Source: Flavobacterium jejuense (lineage in GTDB: Bacteria; Bacteroidota; Bacteroidia; Flavobacteriales; Flavobacteriaceae). From it: 64,000 nucleotides of DNA. Shown here piece by piece: positions 1-7,596 of this stretch. Location of the stretch: contig NZ_VEVQ02000002.1 in NCBI RefSeq assembly GCF_006491595.2, positions 372,001-436,000 of the forward strand. The letters run 5' to 3'. The notes under the pieces were generated by a model. It made no database searches. It was not told the DNA's origin and saw only the letters and a list, made by a program, of their open reading frames with translations. Position 1 is the stretch's first letter. Every line of letters begins with the position of its first letter. The position numbers and the translations under genes were made by a program.

Positions 1-417
1 AATAAGGTTTTGGATTAAATAATTAAAATTAGCTCTATTGTGATAAGCTTTTAATTCTTCCTTATTAATTATTTTTTTTACTGCAGTTCCTCTTAAACCT
101 ACATCTGGTTTTGCAATTAAAGGGAAAATAATATTTTCCAAGTGACACTTTTCGAGAATTGTATTTACAGTATCAGATTTGGAAATTAGTATGGTTTTTG
201 GGTAATATTTTTGAGGAATTAAGTCATAAATTTCCTTTTTGGATTCCATTAAAAAACCTCCATTTCGGATAGTTGGATTGGAGGCATTAAAATAAAAAAA
301 AGATTTTGTACGCAAAACATAATACAAATACTGAAAATATATTGGGAAATATACAATTTGATAAGGCCAATATTCCCAATTTGTTATTTTATGATAGGCT
401 AGTTTTATACTATTCAT
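1..417 (-). CDS. ATP-grasp family protein, 3'-truncated by window edge
   Basis: The frame is open from an ATG at 417 to the window edge (139 codons) with no stop, so only the N-terminal part is visible. The start ATGAATAG overlaps the stop of the upstream NRDE gene by 8 bp, which supports both the start and translational coupling. The protein opens with residues typical of a cytosolic Bacteroidota protein and contains FNASNPTIRNGGF near residue 40, then the stretch PLIAKPDVGLRG near residue 105. The KPDVGLRG segment looks like the ATP-binding Lys and glycine loop of ATP-grasp ligases, and homologues are often labelled D-alanine--D-alanine ligase-like. The catalytic C-terminal half is outside the window, so the substrate cannot be judged. 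Third gene of a DinB-NRDE-ATP-grasp run on the minus strand. Confidence 0.7.
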   Translation of the reverse strand, partial: MNSIKLAYHKITNWEYWPYQIVYFPIYFQYLYYVLRTKSFFYFNASNPTIRNGGFLMESKKEIYDLIPQKYYPKTILISKSDTVNTILEKCHLENIIFPLIAKPDVGLRGTAVKKIINKEELKAYHNRANFNYLIQNLI

Positions 418-1090
418 TTGCTAGTAAATCTATGTATTTTATTTTTGAAACTCCATTAGAAGTAATCATTTGGGTGATACTAACGGTTTTTAAAATGTTG
501 TTACGGTTAATTTGTAAACCAAAATCGGAATTTTCATTCTCTGTAAATTGATGAAAATCCATTAATTGATCTGCTGAAAGTATTTTTGTATCCTCAATAA
601 ATTGAGAAAACCATTCCTCTCTTTGTTTTCTAATTTCTTTTGAATATAGTGTAGAAGAAGACCATATATGTGGTACTTTTATATCTAATTCTTTGGTGCT
701 TTTAACTGCTTCATTCCACTGTAATTGATACAATTTATGGTTTACATAAAGAATAATTGTGAAAGGTTCTATATTATTCAATTCAATAATACTCCATGTT
801 GTTAAAACATCTGGAGAAGCAATTAAATCAAGAACAATTAACCCTCTACTTTTTCTATAATTAGTTTTAGGAATATGTTTTTCTGCAGCTCCATTTAGTA
901 AAACTAATGTAGCTTCTGTAGATTGAGCAAACCAAGTACCTCCAGCTTTTTTATCTTTAGGAAAAGTAATGATTTTATTATTGACACTATATTCCTTAGG
1001 AGGAATAGCTTTTGGTCTAGCTATTTGTTCGTCTCTATTAGAAGTAATACAAAAGCCATTAGATAAAGGCACATAAGTTACTGTACACAT
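410..1090 (-). CDS. NRDE (TANGO2-like) family protein
   Basis: A 226-residue protein beginning Met-Cys-Thr-Val-Thr-Tyr, with the eponymous SNRDEQIARP motif at residues 17-26 and a GGTWFAQS segment near residue 50. This is the layout of the NRDE/TANGO2 family (Ntn-hydrolase-like fold, in which Cys2 would become the N-terminal nucleophile after Met removal). No signal peptide, so cytosolic. The biochemical role of bacterial members is not settled; eukaryotic TANGO2 has been linked to haem and lipid metabolism. The start codon overlaps the end of the upstream DinB-like gene by 13 bp and the stop overlaps the downstream ATP-grasp gene by 8 bp, so the three genes form a tightly coupled operon. Confidence 0.85.
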   Translation of the reverse strand: MCTVTYVPLSNGFCITSNRDEQIARPKAIPPKEYSVNNKIITFPKDKKAGGTWFAQSTEATLVLLNGAAEKHIPKTNYRKSRGLIVLDLIASPDVLTTWSIIELNNIEPFTIILYVNHKLYQLQWNEAVKSTKELDIKVPHIWSSSTLYSKEIRKQREEWFSQFIEDTKILSADQLMDFHQFTENENSDFGLQINRNNILKTVSITQMITSNGVSKIKYIDLLANE

Positions 1091-1566
1091 TTTGATTTAA
1101 ATTCTATAGTAGATTTAGCAATTCCAAAATTTTCAGGAAGACAAATATCCTGATATTTTAAAACAGCTACTTTTATTAAAGCTTGATGATGGATACTGTG
1201 TTCCAAATTGTAAAGTAATTCTCTAAAATAATTAGTTTGAATTGTAAAGTTAGTTTTTTGCACACCATCTTCTAATTGCAATTCTTTATTTGGAAGATCA
1301 ATTTTTGCTAAAATAGATTCGATTGCTAAAATAGCTTCATTAATTGAAGTTTGGATGACTATATTTCTTTTGCGTTTATCATAATTAATAATTCCTGAGT
1401 CATAATGTTCAATTAAAGACTGATATAATTCTATGATATGACGTATATGTTCACCAATAGTTGCATTACTTAATTCTGGATTGCAAAAGGTGTATTTTTT
1501 AGAGTCTAATTGATTCAATAACATTATTGTTTCTAAAAAATTCTTTTGTATGGCAGTTATAAGCAT
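1078..1566 (-). CDS. DinB-like four-helix metal-binding protein
   Basis: A 162-residue, mostly helical protein. The segment IGEHIRHIIELYQ (about residues 37-49) and the later LEHSIHHQALIKV (about 121-133) supply the three spaced histidines expected of the DinB/YfiT fold, which binds a divalent metal in a four-helix bundle. Members act as thiol transferases or hydrolases, but the substrate here is unknown. It starts 8 bp downstream of the msrB stop on the same strand and overlaps the NRDE gene by 13 bp, so it is probably transcribed with both. Confidence 0.8.
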   Translation of the reverse strand: MLITAIQKNFLETIMLLNQLDSKKYTFCNPELSNATIGEHIRHIIELYQSLIEHYDSGIINYDKRKRNIVIQTSINEAILAIESILAKIDLPNKELQLEDGVQKTNFTIQTNYFRELLYNLEHSIHHQALIKVAVLKYQDICLPENFGIAKSTIEFKSKCVQ

Positions 1567-1574
1567 ATAGAGTA

Positions 1575-2042
1575 TTATTTAGTAGGAATAAATTTTATAG
1601 AAACAGAATTAGTACAATAGCGTTGTCCAGTAGTTTCTTTTGGTCCATCGTCAAAAACATGCCCTAAGTGACCACCACATTTTGCACACATTACTTCAGT
1701 TCGTATCATTCCAAAACTAGAATCTTTCTCATAAATAACGGATCCTTCGATGGCTTGGTCAAATGAAGGCCAACCACAATGTGATTCAAACTTTGTATCT
1801 GATGTAAATAAGACATTTTCACAAGCTGCACAAACATACTTTCCTTTTTCAAAGTGATCCCAATATTCACCTGTATAAGCACGTTCAGTTCCTTTGTTTC
1901 TTAAAACTTCATATTGTTGATTTGAAAGTTTTGCTTTCCATTCAGCATCTGTTTTTTTAATTTCTGGTTCCATGACTTTTTTGGTTTGAGATAAGAGCAA
2001 TTGCGTTGTAAACAAAAGTAATAAAATTAATAACTTTTTCAT
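1575..2042 (-). CDS. msrB: Peptide-methionine (R)-S-oxide reductase MsrB, exported
   Basis: A 155-residue protein. Residues 1-18 form a signal peptide ([19 protein letters not shown]), so this is a periplasmic or secreted form. MsrB reduces methionine-R-sulfoxide in proteins. Visible signatures are the two zinc-binding CxxC pairs (CAAC near residue 71 and CAKC near 120), GWPSF near residue 91, HLGHVF near 125 and the catalytic cysteine in RYCTNSVSI near residue 142. Length fits a stand-alone MsrB domain plus leader. It lies 27 bp downstream of the YHS-domain gene, which is also exported; the two may be cotranscribed. Confidence 0.95.
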   Translation of the reverse strand: MKKLLILLLLFTTQLLLSQTKKVMEPEIKKTDAEWKAKLSNQQYEVLRNKGTERAYTGEYWDHFEKGKYVCAACENVLFTSDTKFESHCGWPSFDQAIEGSVIYEKDSSFGMIRTEVMCAKCGGHLGHVFDDGPKETTGQRYCTNSVSIKFIPTK

Positions 2043-2069
2043 ATTCTTATTTTTTGAGTTTTTTATATC

Positions 2070-2528
2070 CTATTTTTTAGTAATTGTCTTCCAGTTTTTA
2101 TCCGCATTGATTAATAAAGTAGTTTCTTCCTTATTCCATAATTTTAAAGTGTTAGTTAAAAATTTATTATAAAAAAGATATAATTTATTATCAATAATTT
2201 TAAATGTTTTAGGGTCTATTTCTATTTTTTCTCCAGTTTTACCAATGGCATAAGCGCACCAACCTCCATATTGGGGTTTGTATAAAGTACTATTTTTAGT
2301 AAAAATATCTTTATGATTTTGGCTTGAAAAATAATAAGTAATTCCATTATCTACTACAACAAAGTTTTTATTTCCTTTTACAGCAGTATTGTCTTTAAAA
2401 TAAGCAACAACATCATATCCTTCAACAGCAATTTTAGTTTTATCTACATTTAAATTTTTAGTATCATTCTGAGCTAGTATTTGAAAACTAGAGGTAATTA
2501 CCAACATTAAAAAGAGTACTTTTTTCAT
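2070..2528 (-). CDS. YHS domain-containing exported protein
   Basis: A 152-residue protein with an N-terminal signal peptide ending near ILAQN (residue 20). The body has VEGYDVVAYF near residue 35 and YKPQYGGWCAYA near residue 83, the pattern of secreted YHS-domain proteins found in many Bacteroidota and Proteobacteria. YHS domains are small, possibly metal- or haem-associated modules; no enzymatic role is established. It lies directly upstream of msrB on the same strand, suggesting an envelope-stress or metal-related context, which is inference only. Confidence 0.85.
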   Translation of the reverse strand: MKKVLFLMLVITSSFQILAQNDTKNLNVDKTKIAVEGYDVVAYFKDNTAVKGNKNFVVVDNGITYYFSSQNHKDIFTKNSTLYKPQYGGWCAYAIGKTGEKIEIDPKTFKIIDNKLYLFYNKFLTNTLKLWNKEETTLLINADKNWKTITKK

Positions 2529-2693
2529 AGCTATAAAAATTATTTGTTTTTAAGTCATATATAGTAATATCTTTTTATTTATTACAAATTTCTTGTAAGT
2601 GAAAATCTTACTAATGACTAATTTATTAAATTCTTTACAAATATATTTCTAATACGCTAGTTGTAATGTCAGCTAGATAACATAAAGCAATTT

Positions 2694-3137
2694 TTAGGTA
2701 TTTATTTCTAAGTCTTTCAGATAGTCTTCATACTCATAGAAAAAGCGTTCAAAGGCATCCATCTTCTCATAAAAGAAATCAAAAGTTTCTGGCCAAGTAC
2801 TTTTATTATTAGTACTAACACCTTTCTTTTCAACCCATATGCGACTTACTTCTTTACCATTATCTAAATAAAAATGACGTTCAAAAATAGCATCTTCAAT
2901 AAAATCATCTATGAGTATTGCTTTTAATGATTCTACTTTTTCATAATAAATAATACGTTTTTCATCATCTTTTGGTTCAATTTCGAGTAAGACTTGTGCT
3001 TTTTTATTATCAATATAAAATTTAAAACTAAAGTCTTTTATTTTAGTATTGTACAAAAGCCACTTTCTAGGATATGCTTCAGCAAAAGCTGTCCAAAATG
3101 CTTTTTTTATATGTAATGCTTCTTCTTTACTGTACAT
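2694..3137 (-). CDS. DUF4268 domain-containing protein
   Basis: A 147-residue cytosolic protein rich in Lys, Glu and aromatic residues. The opening YSKEEALHIKKAFWTAFAEA and the segment RHFYLDNGKEVSRIWVEKKG near residue 87 match what I know of the DUF4268 family, a compact domain also found fused to nuclease-like regions in other bacteria. No catalytic motif is visible in this short stand-alone form. It is divergent from the NUDIX gene, leaving about 75 bp for promoters between them. Function unknown. Confidence 0.7.
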   Translation of the reverse strand: MYSKEEALHIKKAFWTAFAEAYPRKWLLYNTKIKDFSFKFYIDNKKAQVLLEIEPKDDEKRIIYYEKVESLKAILIDDFIEDAIFERHFYLDNGKEVSRIWVEKKGVSTNNKSTWPETFDFFYEKMDAFERFFYEYEDYLKDLEINT

Positions 3138-3211
3138 TCTTTATTAAAAATTTTATTAAAATTGAAAAAATTAAAGTAACTTTATAAGTTCTACAAAAAC
3201 AAAAAAATGAT

Positions 3212-3859
3212 ATGTTATTTAAGGATTTTATAAAATATGTTCCAAAAATAGAAAAAGAAAAGTTGCTAGCAGCAGATGCTCATGCAAAAATGGCTCCATT
3301 AGAACGTATTTCTTTTTTAAAAGAAATGAATTATGAAAATAGAAACCCAAGAGAGGCTGCAGTTTTAATGTTGTTTTATCCAAAGAATGAAGTTGCGCAC
3401 TTAGCATTAATTGTGAGAAACACTTATCCTGGTGTACATTCTTCACAAATAGGTTTTCCAGGAGGGAAAGTAGAAATTGAAGACAAAGATTTAGAACAGA
3501 CCGCTTTAAGAGAAACACATGAGGAAGTAGGAATTCCACCTCATAAAATACAAATTATAAAACCTTTTAGTAAAGTATACATTCCGCCAAGTAATTTTTT
3601 AGTTTCCCCATTTATGGGAATTTCACATGAAGAATTATCATTTATACCAGACTTTGATGAAGTGAAAAGTGTACTGGAATTTCCGCTTTTTTCATTTTTA
3701 GATGAAAAATCAATAACAAATGTAAAAATGACTACCTCATATGCTACTGATATAGAAGTGCCAGCATTTATGGTTGAAAAATATATTGTTTGGGGAGCTA
3801 CAGCAATGATGATGAGTGAGTTAAAAGAAGCACTTAAAAACGCAATGGGTCATAAATAG
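3212..3859 (+). CDS. NUDIX hydrolase, CoA pyrophosphatase type
   Basis: A 215-residue NUDIX protein. The Nudix box runs from GGKVEIED through REThEEVG (about residues 90-112), and the preceding HSSQIGFPGG is the extra motif of CoA-diphosphatase members (E. coli YeaB/NudL, eukaryotic NUDT7). Such enzymes cleave CoA or acyl-CoA to 3',5'-ADP and phosphopantetheine derivatives. No signal peptide, so cytosolic. It is followed after 91 bp by an acyltransferase gene on the same strand, which has its own promoter element, so cotranscription is not required. Confidence 0.9.
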   Translation: MLFKDFIKYVPKIEKEKLLAADAHAKMAPLERISFLKEMNYENRNPREAAVLMLFYPKNEVAHLALIVRNTYPGVHSSQIGFPGGKVEIEDKDLEQTALRETHEEVGIPPHKIQIIKPFSKVYIPPSNFLVSPFMGISHEELSFIPDFDEVKSVLEFPLFSFLDEKSITNVKMTTSYATDIEVPAFMVEKYIVWGATAMMMSELKEALKNAMGHK

Positions 3860-3909
3860 TCTTTTATTAAGTTTTATTAAATTTTTAACATAAAAAAGAT
3901 AGGTTTTAC

Positions 3910-3917
3910 TACATTTG
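3910..3917 (+). promoter_or_regulatory. Bacteroidota-type -7 promoter element
   Basis: TACATTTG matches the TAnnTTTG consensus of the primary sigma factor in Bacteroidota and lies 33 bp upstream of the acyltransferase start codon, leaving a short leader. No strong -33 TTTG is seen at the ideal distance, so the assignment rests on the -7 element and position. Confidence 0.6.
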
Positions 3918-3950
3918 TAGCCCTATTTTTATTTTAAATCTACAAGACAT

Positions 3951-4754
3951 ATGGGATTGTTAAAGAGAAATCCTTTTGGACATATATTATTTTTGAAAAA
4001 ATGGTTAATTCGAATAGCTGGAAGTTTTACACATAAACGCTATAGAGGATTTAACAGTCTTCAAATTGAAGGTTCTGAAATCATACGATCTTTACCAGAT
4101 ACTAATGTGCTATTTATTTCCAATCATCAAACCTATTTTGCTGATGTTGTTTCCATGTTTCATGTCTTCAATGCTTCTTTAAAAGGAAGAGAAGATACTA
4201 TTAAGAATGTAGGGTATCTCTGGAATCCTAAATTAAATATGTATTATGTAGCAGCTAAAGAAACTATGCAAGCAGGCTTATTGCCAAAAATATTAGCGTA
4301 TGCAGGAGCCATTACAGTTGAACGAACTTGGAGAGCTGAAGGAAAAGATGTAAAAAGAGAAGTTAACCCAAATGACACCGAAAATATTAAAATTGCCCTA
4401 GAAGATGGTTGGGTAGTAACTTTTCCACAAGGTACCACACGTTCTTTCAAACCTGTTAGAAAAGGAACTGCACATATTATTTTACAGCACAAACCCATAG
4501 TAGTTCCCATTGTTATTGACGGTTTTAGAAGATCATTCGATAGAAAAGGACTTCGTATAAAAAAGAAAGGAATTCTGCAGTCATTTGTAATTAAGCCACC
4601 ATTAGAAATTGATTATGAAAATGATACAGTAGAAAGCGTAGTTGAAAAAATTGAATATGCAATAGAGCAACATCCTTCTTTCTTAAAAGTAATTCCAGCA
4701 GAAGAACTGGAAGAACAAGCTAAATTAGATCAAGAAAGAATGTGGAAGTATTAA
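3951..4754 (+). CDS. Lysophospholipid acyltransferase family protein (PlsC-like)
   Basis: A 267-residue protein of the glycerolipid acyltransferase superfamily. The acceptor and catalytic block is SNHQTYFADVV (His59, Asp65) and the second substrate block is TFPQGTTRSF near residue 157. These correspond to the NHxxxxD and FPEGTR motifs of PlsC, which transfers acyl chains from acyl-ACP or CoA to lysophosphatidate. Two departures are visible: the His-Asp spacing is five residues rather than four, and the usual FPEGTR reads FPQGTT. That suggests a Bacteroidota subfamily, possibly with another acceptor. Hydrophobic N-terminal residues suggest peripheral inner-membrane association. Ends before a hairpin-forming intergenic element. 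Confidence 0.75.
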   Translation: MGLLKRNPFGHILFLKKWLIRIAGSFTHKRYRGFNSLQIEGSEIIRSLPDTNVLFISNHQTYFADVVSMFHVFNASLKGREDTIKNVGYLWNPKLNMYYVAAKETMQAGLLPKILAYAGAITVERTWRAEGKDVKREVNPNDTENIKIALEDGWVVTFPQGTTRSFKPVRKGTAHIILQHKPIVVPIVIDGFRRSFDRKGLRIKKKGILQSFVIKPPLEIDYENDTVESVVEKIEYAIEQHPSFLKVIPAEELEEQAKLDQERMWKY

Positions 4755-4840
4755 TTTCAAAGTTTAAAACGGAATTATTATTATTTTTAGGAGCACAACC
4801 CAAGTATTTCAGTTGTAAATCTCACCTGCTATTTGTTCTA

Positions 4841-4892
4841 TCTTTTCTTTTTTTGTCACTTTGAGCGGAGTCCAAAAGAAAAAAGAAAAGGA
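4841..4892. other. Intergenic hairpin-forming element
   Basis: Pyrimidine arm 4842-4853 pairs over 12 bp with purine arm 4879-4890 around a loop containing CACTTTGAGCGGAGTCC. It lies in the 263-bp gap after the acyltransferase gene. The loop sequence and the following GATGCCACTACTATCAGGGC resemble intergenic repeat families I have seen in flavobacterial genomes, but I cannot count copies here. It could end acyltransferase transcription, or encode a small structured RNA. Confidence 0.4.
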
Positions 4893-5017
4893 TGCCACTA
4901 CTATCAGGGCTAAAATAGACGTTATTAATTTTAAACACCAATTCAATAGAAATTAAATAGCATACAATTCTAATGATTTTTTAGCATTCATGAATTTTTA
5001 AATAAGTAACTTTACTT

Positions 5018-5614
5018 ATGCTCGACAAGTTATATATACAAAAGTTCCACGAAGACAAGATAGAACAATACGGCTCAGAAAGTGCCCAAAGTTTAGCTTG
5101 GTTTTCAGAAAAAGACCAATTGAAAAGGTTTGAGATTTTAGCTCAAATAGGAAATTTGAATACTAAATCTATTTTAGACATTGGTTGTGGAAATGGAGAT
5201 TTGTGTTATTATCTATCCCAACATTTTACCAATTTTTCCTATCATGGTATCGATATGATTGCTACTTTTTTAGACAATGCTATTGAAAAAAACAAAGACA
5301 TTCCTAATGCTACATTTTATTTAGGCGATTTCATGCAAGGGAATTTACCAATAACAGATTATATTCTTGTTTCTTGTTCCCTAAATTATAAGAATAGCGA
5401 CTCTGATTTTATTTTTAAAGCCATAACTCATTTGTATGCCCATTGTAATATAGCTTTAGGCTTTAATTTATTAAGCAAAACTCTAAATCCTAATGGTATT
5501 TTGATGGCTTATTATCCAAAAACGATTACCGATTTTTGTAAAACGCTTTCCAATACTGTAGTTGTAAAGGGAAATTATGTTGAAGGTGATTTTAGAGTGA
5601 TGATGTATAGGTAG
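5018..5614 (+). CDS. Class I SAM-dependent methyltransferase
   Basis: A 198-residue protein with the Rossmann SAM-binding motif ILDIGCGNGDLCYYL near residue 49 and a following acidic motif YHGIDMIATF near residue 74. This is enough for a class I methyltransferase of the Methyltransf_25 kind. The substrate cannot be read from the sequence. It has no close partner: the upstream acyltransferase is 263 bp away and the next gene is convergent, being the end of the injection-system cargo cluster. Confidence 0.8.
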   Translation: MLDKLYIQKFHEDKIEQYGSESAQSLAWFSEKDQLKRFEILAQIGNLNTKSILDIGCGNGDLCYYLSQHFTNFSYHGIDMIATFLDNAIEKNKDIPNATFYLGDFMQGNLPITDYILVSCSLNYKNSDSDFIFKAITHLYAHCNIALGFNLLSKTLNPNGILMAYYPKTITDFCKTLSNTVVVKGNYVEGDFRVMMYR

Positions 5615-5658
5615 TTTTTGTAAATTAAAGTTAATTGATTTTATATGATTTTTTTAAA

Positions 5659-6294
5659 CTATTCAGCTAAAAGTGCTTCATATAAATTATCTAGTTGTTC
5701 ATCTGAGAATTCAAACTCTCTTTTTTCCAGATAATTATCGAAATCTTCTTGACTCCCTTTATATGTTGTGGTAGCTTGTACCATTGCTTTTTCATAATCA
5801 TCCATACTTGTGTCAATAGAAGCAACTTTTTTTTGTCTTTTTTCAGCAGCGGCAGCACTTTTTTCTTTACCGCGGGCATCACCTCTCATTCTACTTGCTG
5901 AAAACATTGTGGGATCGTCATGTGCTTTCATTGTATCTCGTTTCGCCTTATTAATTACCATAGCATTTCTCCCTTGATGATCAGTTCCTCCTCCTCTTCC
6001 TGTTCCTTTTTTAGTATGTGGTTTTGCTTTTGGTAATTGATCTACTAAACTTGCCCCTTTTCCCATAGCTTTAGCTAATTCCTTATTTGCTTGAGAAGAG
6101 CCTCTGCTCATTTGAATCGGTTCGGAATGATTTTTTACAGTACTATTTGTGTCTTGTAGTTTCATTTGAGTAAGAGTTTCTGGTCTGTTATCCACTAATT
6201 GTAGTGTAGATTTACCGTCTCTATGTTTTTGATAAACTGAATTAGGTACTGATTGATTTTTATTTTCTTTTTTTTGTTCAGCTTGTGTTTTCAT
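5659..6294 (-). CDS. Small eCIS cargo candidate with DNR motif
   Basis: A 211-residue protein with no recognised catalytic domain. Residues 31-46 read LQLVDNRPETLTQMKL, the same short motif found near the N-terminus of the three other cargo-like proteins nearby (DNR at 35-37). A second QM element follows near residue 61. The middle is basic and Gly/Lys-rich (GTGRGGG near 97-103), then an Ala/Lys helix (residues 135-157) and an acidic C-terminal tail (residues 160-211). There is no signal peptide or membrane segment and no DUF4157 domain. It sits 21 bp downstream of a DUF4157 toxin candidate and is the last gene of the eCIS run. It may be a small effector, or an adaptor or accessory for that toxin. 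Function unknown. Confidence 0.65.
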   Translation of the reverse strand: MKTQAEQKKENKNQSVPNSVYQKHRDGKSTLQLVDNRPETLTQMKLQDTNSTVKNHSEPIQMSRGSSQANKELAKAMGKGASLVDQLPKAKPHTKKGTGRGGGTDHQGRNAMVINKAKRDTMKAHDDPTMFSASRMRGDARGKEKSAAAAEKRQKKVASIDTSMDDYEKAMVQATTTYKGSQEDFDNYLEKREFEFSDEQLDNLYEALLAE

Positions 6295-6315
6295 GATTTT
6301 CTTTTTTTAATCAAT

Positions 6316-7536
6316 TTATATTCGAGTGGGGCTTACTCCACGTTTACTTCTATTGGGTTCCCATTTAGCATTAATTTTTTGCTTTTTCTTTGGGTTATAT
6401 TTTGAATGTTGAGTTTTAAGTTTTTCTCTTTTTTTATGTCCTGAAAATGCTTCTGAATATTTTCTCTTTACATTACTGTTTTTAGCAAAGGGTGGTTGTG
6501 CACCAGAATTTAAAGTAAATTCTATTGCTCTGTCCTGCATTTCTTTTATAGTTTTTCCTTCTTTAACATGTTTTGCTCTAGCTCTATCCCATCCAGTATG
6601 CCCAATCCATCTTGGGTTTCCTTTTTTTGTTTTCTTAGTTGTGTATACTACTTTGTCTGGGCTCGTGGGATGAACAAATTCATAATGTTTTTTTCCAGTA
6701 CCTGATACATTATGTCCCATTTCATGAGTTGGATGTCTAGTTGCGTGTGATACCCTTAAAAACTCTCTCATTACTGATTCGTTTGATAATCGAGATCTAG
6801 CTTGAGAAAAAGTGACATCACAACTTATCATTTCATCCATACCAGAAGCAGCTCTTCGAAATATATTTTTAAATTTTTTCTTGTCATTTTTTTTCACCGC
6901 ATCAACCAAACTATTTTCAGTTTTCTTATTTAGTTTTTGTCTTTGAATTACTGAATTTGATAAACTAACTTTTATATTACCTAGACTTTTCAGTTTTTTC
7001 AATTGCAAAGGAGACCTAATCATACTTAAATTTGAAAGTCCGTTAATTGTTATTTGTAATGCTTTCGCACCCATAACATCTGCCTCTTTTTCTAATCCCG
7101 TATCATCATTCACATTCACTTTACCTTTCATTTGCATTGTTGGTTTTACTCTTCCTTGCTTTTGTTGTACTACATGCCATGCTTCATGGGGTAAATGTTT
7201 TTCTTGTCCAGAAGCTAGGTGTATTTCTGAACCTTGTGCATAAGCATGCGCATTAAGTTGAGCAGGTTTATCGGAATTGTAATGTACTTTGACATCGTCC
7301 ATAGCATGACCAGAAAGGTTTTCTATTCCTGATTTTAAGTTATCGGGTAAACCTGTGTTGTTTGTTTTTTTTTGGATTGATTTAAAAGTAGATTCCTGAC
7401 CAATAGCTTTTTTATGAAGCTTTTTTTGTACAGTATGAGATTCTCTGTTATCTTTTAACTGGACGGCGTTAGTAGCGACATTAGCTGCACTAGTTTGTGT
7501 TTTGTTTTGAGATAATTTTTCCTGATGCTGTGCCAT
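6316..7536 (-). CDS. DUF4157 eCIS cargo with basic C-terminal toxin-like domain
   Basis: A 406-residue modular protein. Residues 25-40 carry the shared motif VQLKDNRESHTVQKKL. Residues 55-160 form a DUF4157 domain, with HEAWH at 117-121 (a zincin-like HExxH). DUF4157 is a recognised marker of eCIS-associated toxins in Bacteroidota and other phyla. After residue 225 comes a domain I do not recognise, with His-rich patches (RHPTHEMGHNVSG near 267-279, KKHYEFVHP near 282-290) and Trp/His in NPRWIGHTGW near 307-316. It ends in a strongly basic tail, which would suit a nucleic-acid-acting enzyme. No signal peptide is present, as expected for cargo packaged in the cytoplasm. Confidence 0.8.
   Translation of the reverse strand: MAQHQEKLSQNKTQTSAANVATNAVQLKDNRESHTVQKKLHKKAIGQESTFKSIQKKTNNTGLPDNLKSGIENLSGHAMDDVKVHYNSDKPAQLNAHAYAQGSEIHLASGQEKHLPHEAWHVVQQKQGRVKPTMQMKGKVNVNDDTGLEKEADVMGAKALQITINGLSNLSMIRSPLQLKKLKSLGNIKVSLSNSVIQRQKLNKKTENSLVDAVKKNDKKKFKNIFRRAASGMDEMISCDVTFSQARSRLSNESVMREFLRVSHATRHPTHEMGHNVSGTGKKHYEFVHPTSPDKVVYTTKKTKKGNPRWIGHTGWDRARAKHVKEGKTIKEMQDRAIEFTLNSGAQPPFAKNSNVKRKYSEAFSGHKKREKLKTQHSKYNPKKKQKINAKWEPNRSKRGVSPTRI
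7057..7374 (-). repeat. DUF4157 module, copy 1 of a duplicated segment
   Basis: The 106 codons for residues 55-160 of this cargo protein align without gaps to 10182-10499 in the neighbouring cargo gene. The two translations differ at 8 of 106 positions as I count them, while sequence on either side is unrelated apart from the DNR motif. This marks a duplicated or shuffled cassette. Confidence 0.85.
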
Positions 7537-7596
7537 TTTTTTTTGTTTTTAGGAATCTACTTTTAAATTTATTTTACTCAGTTTGTCAAGCTTAGA

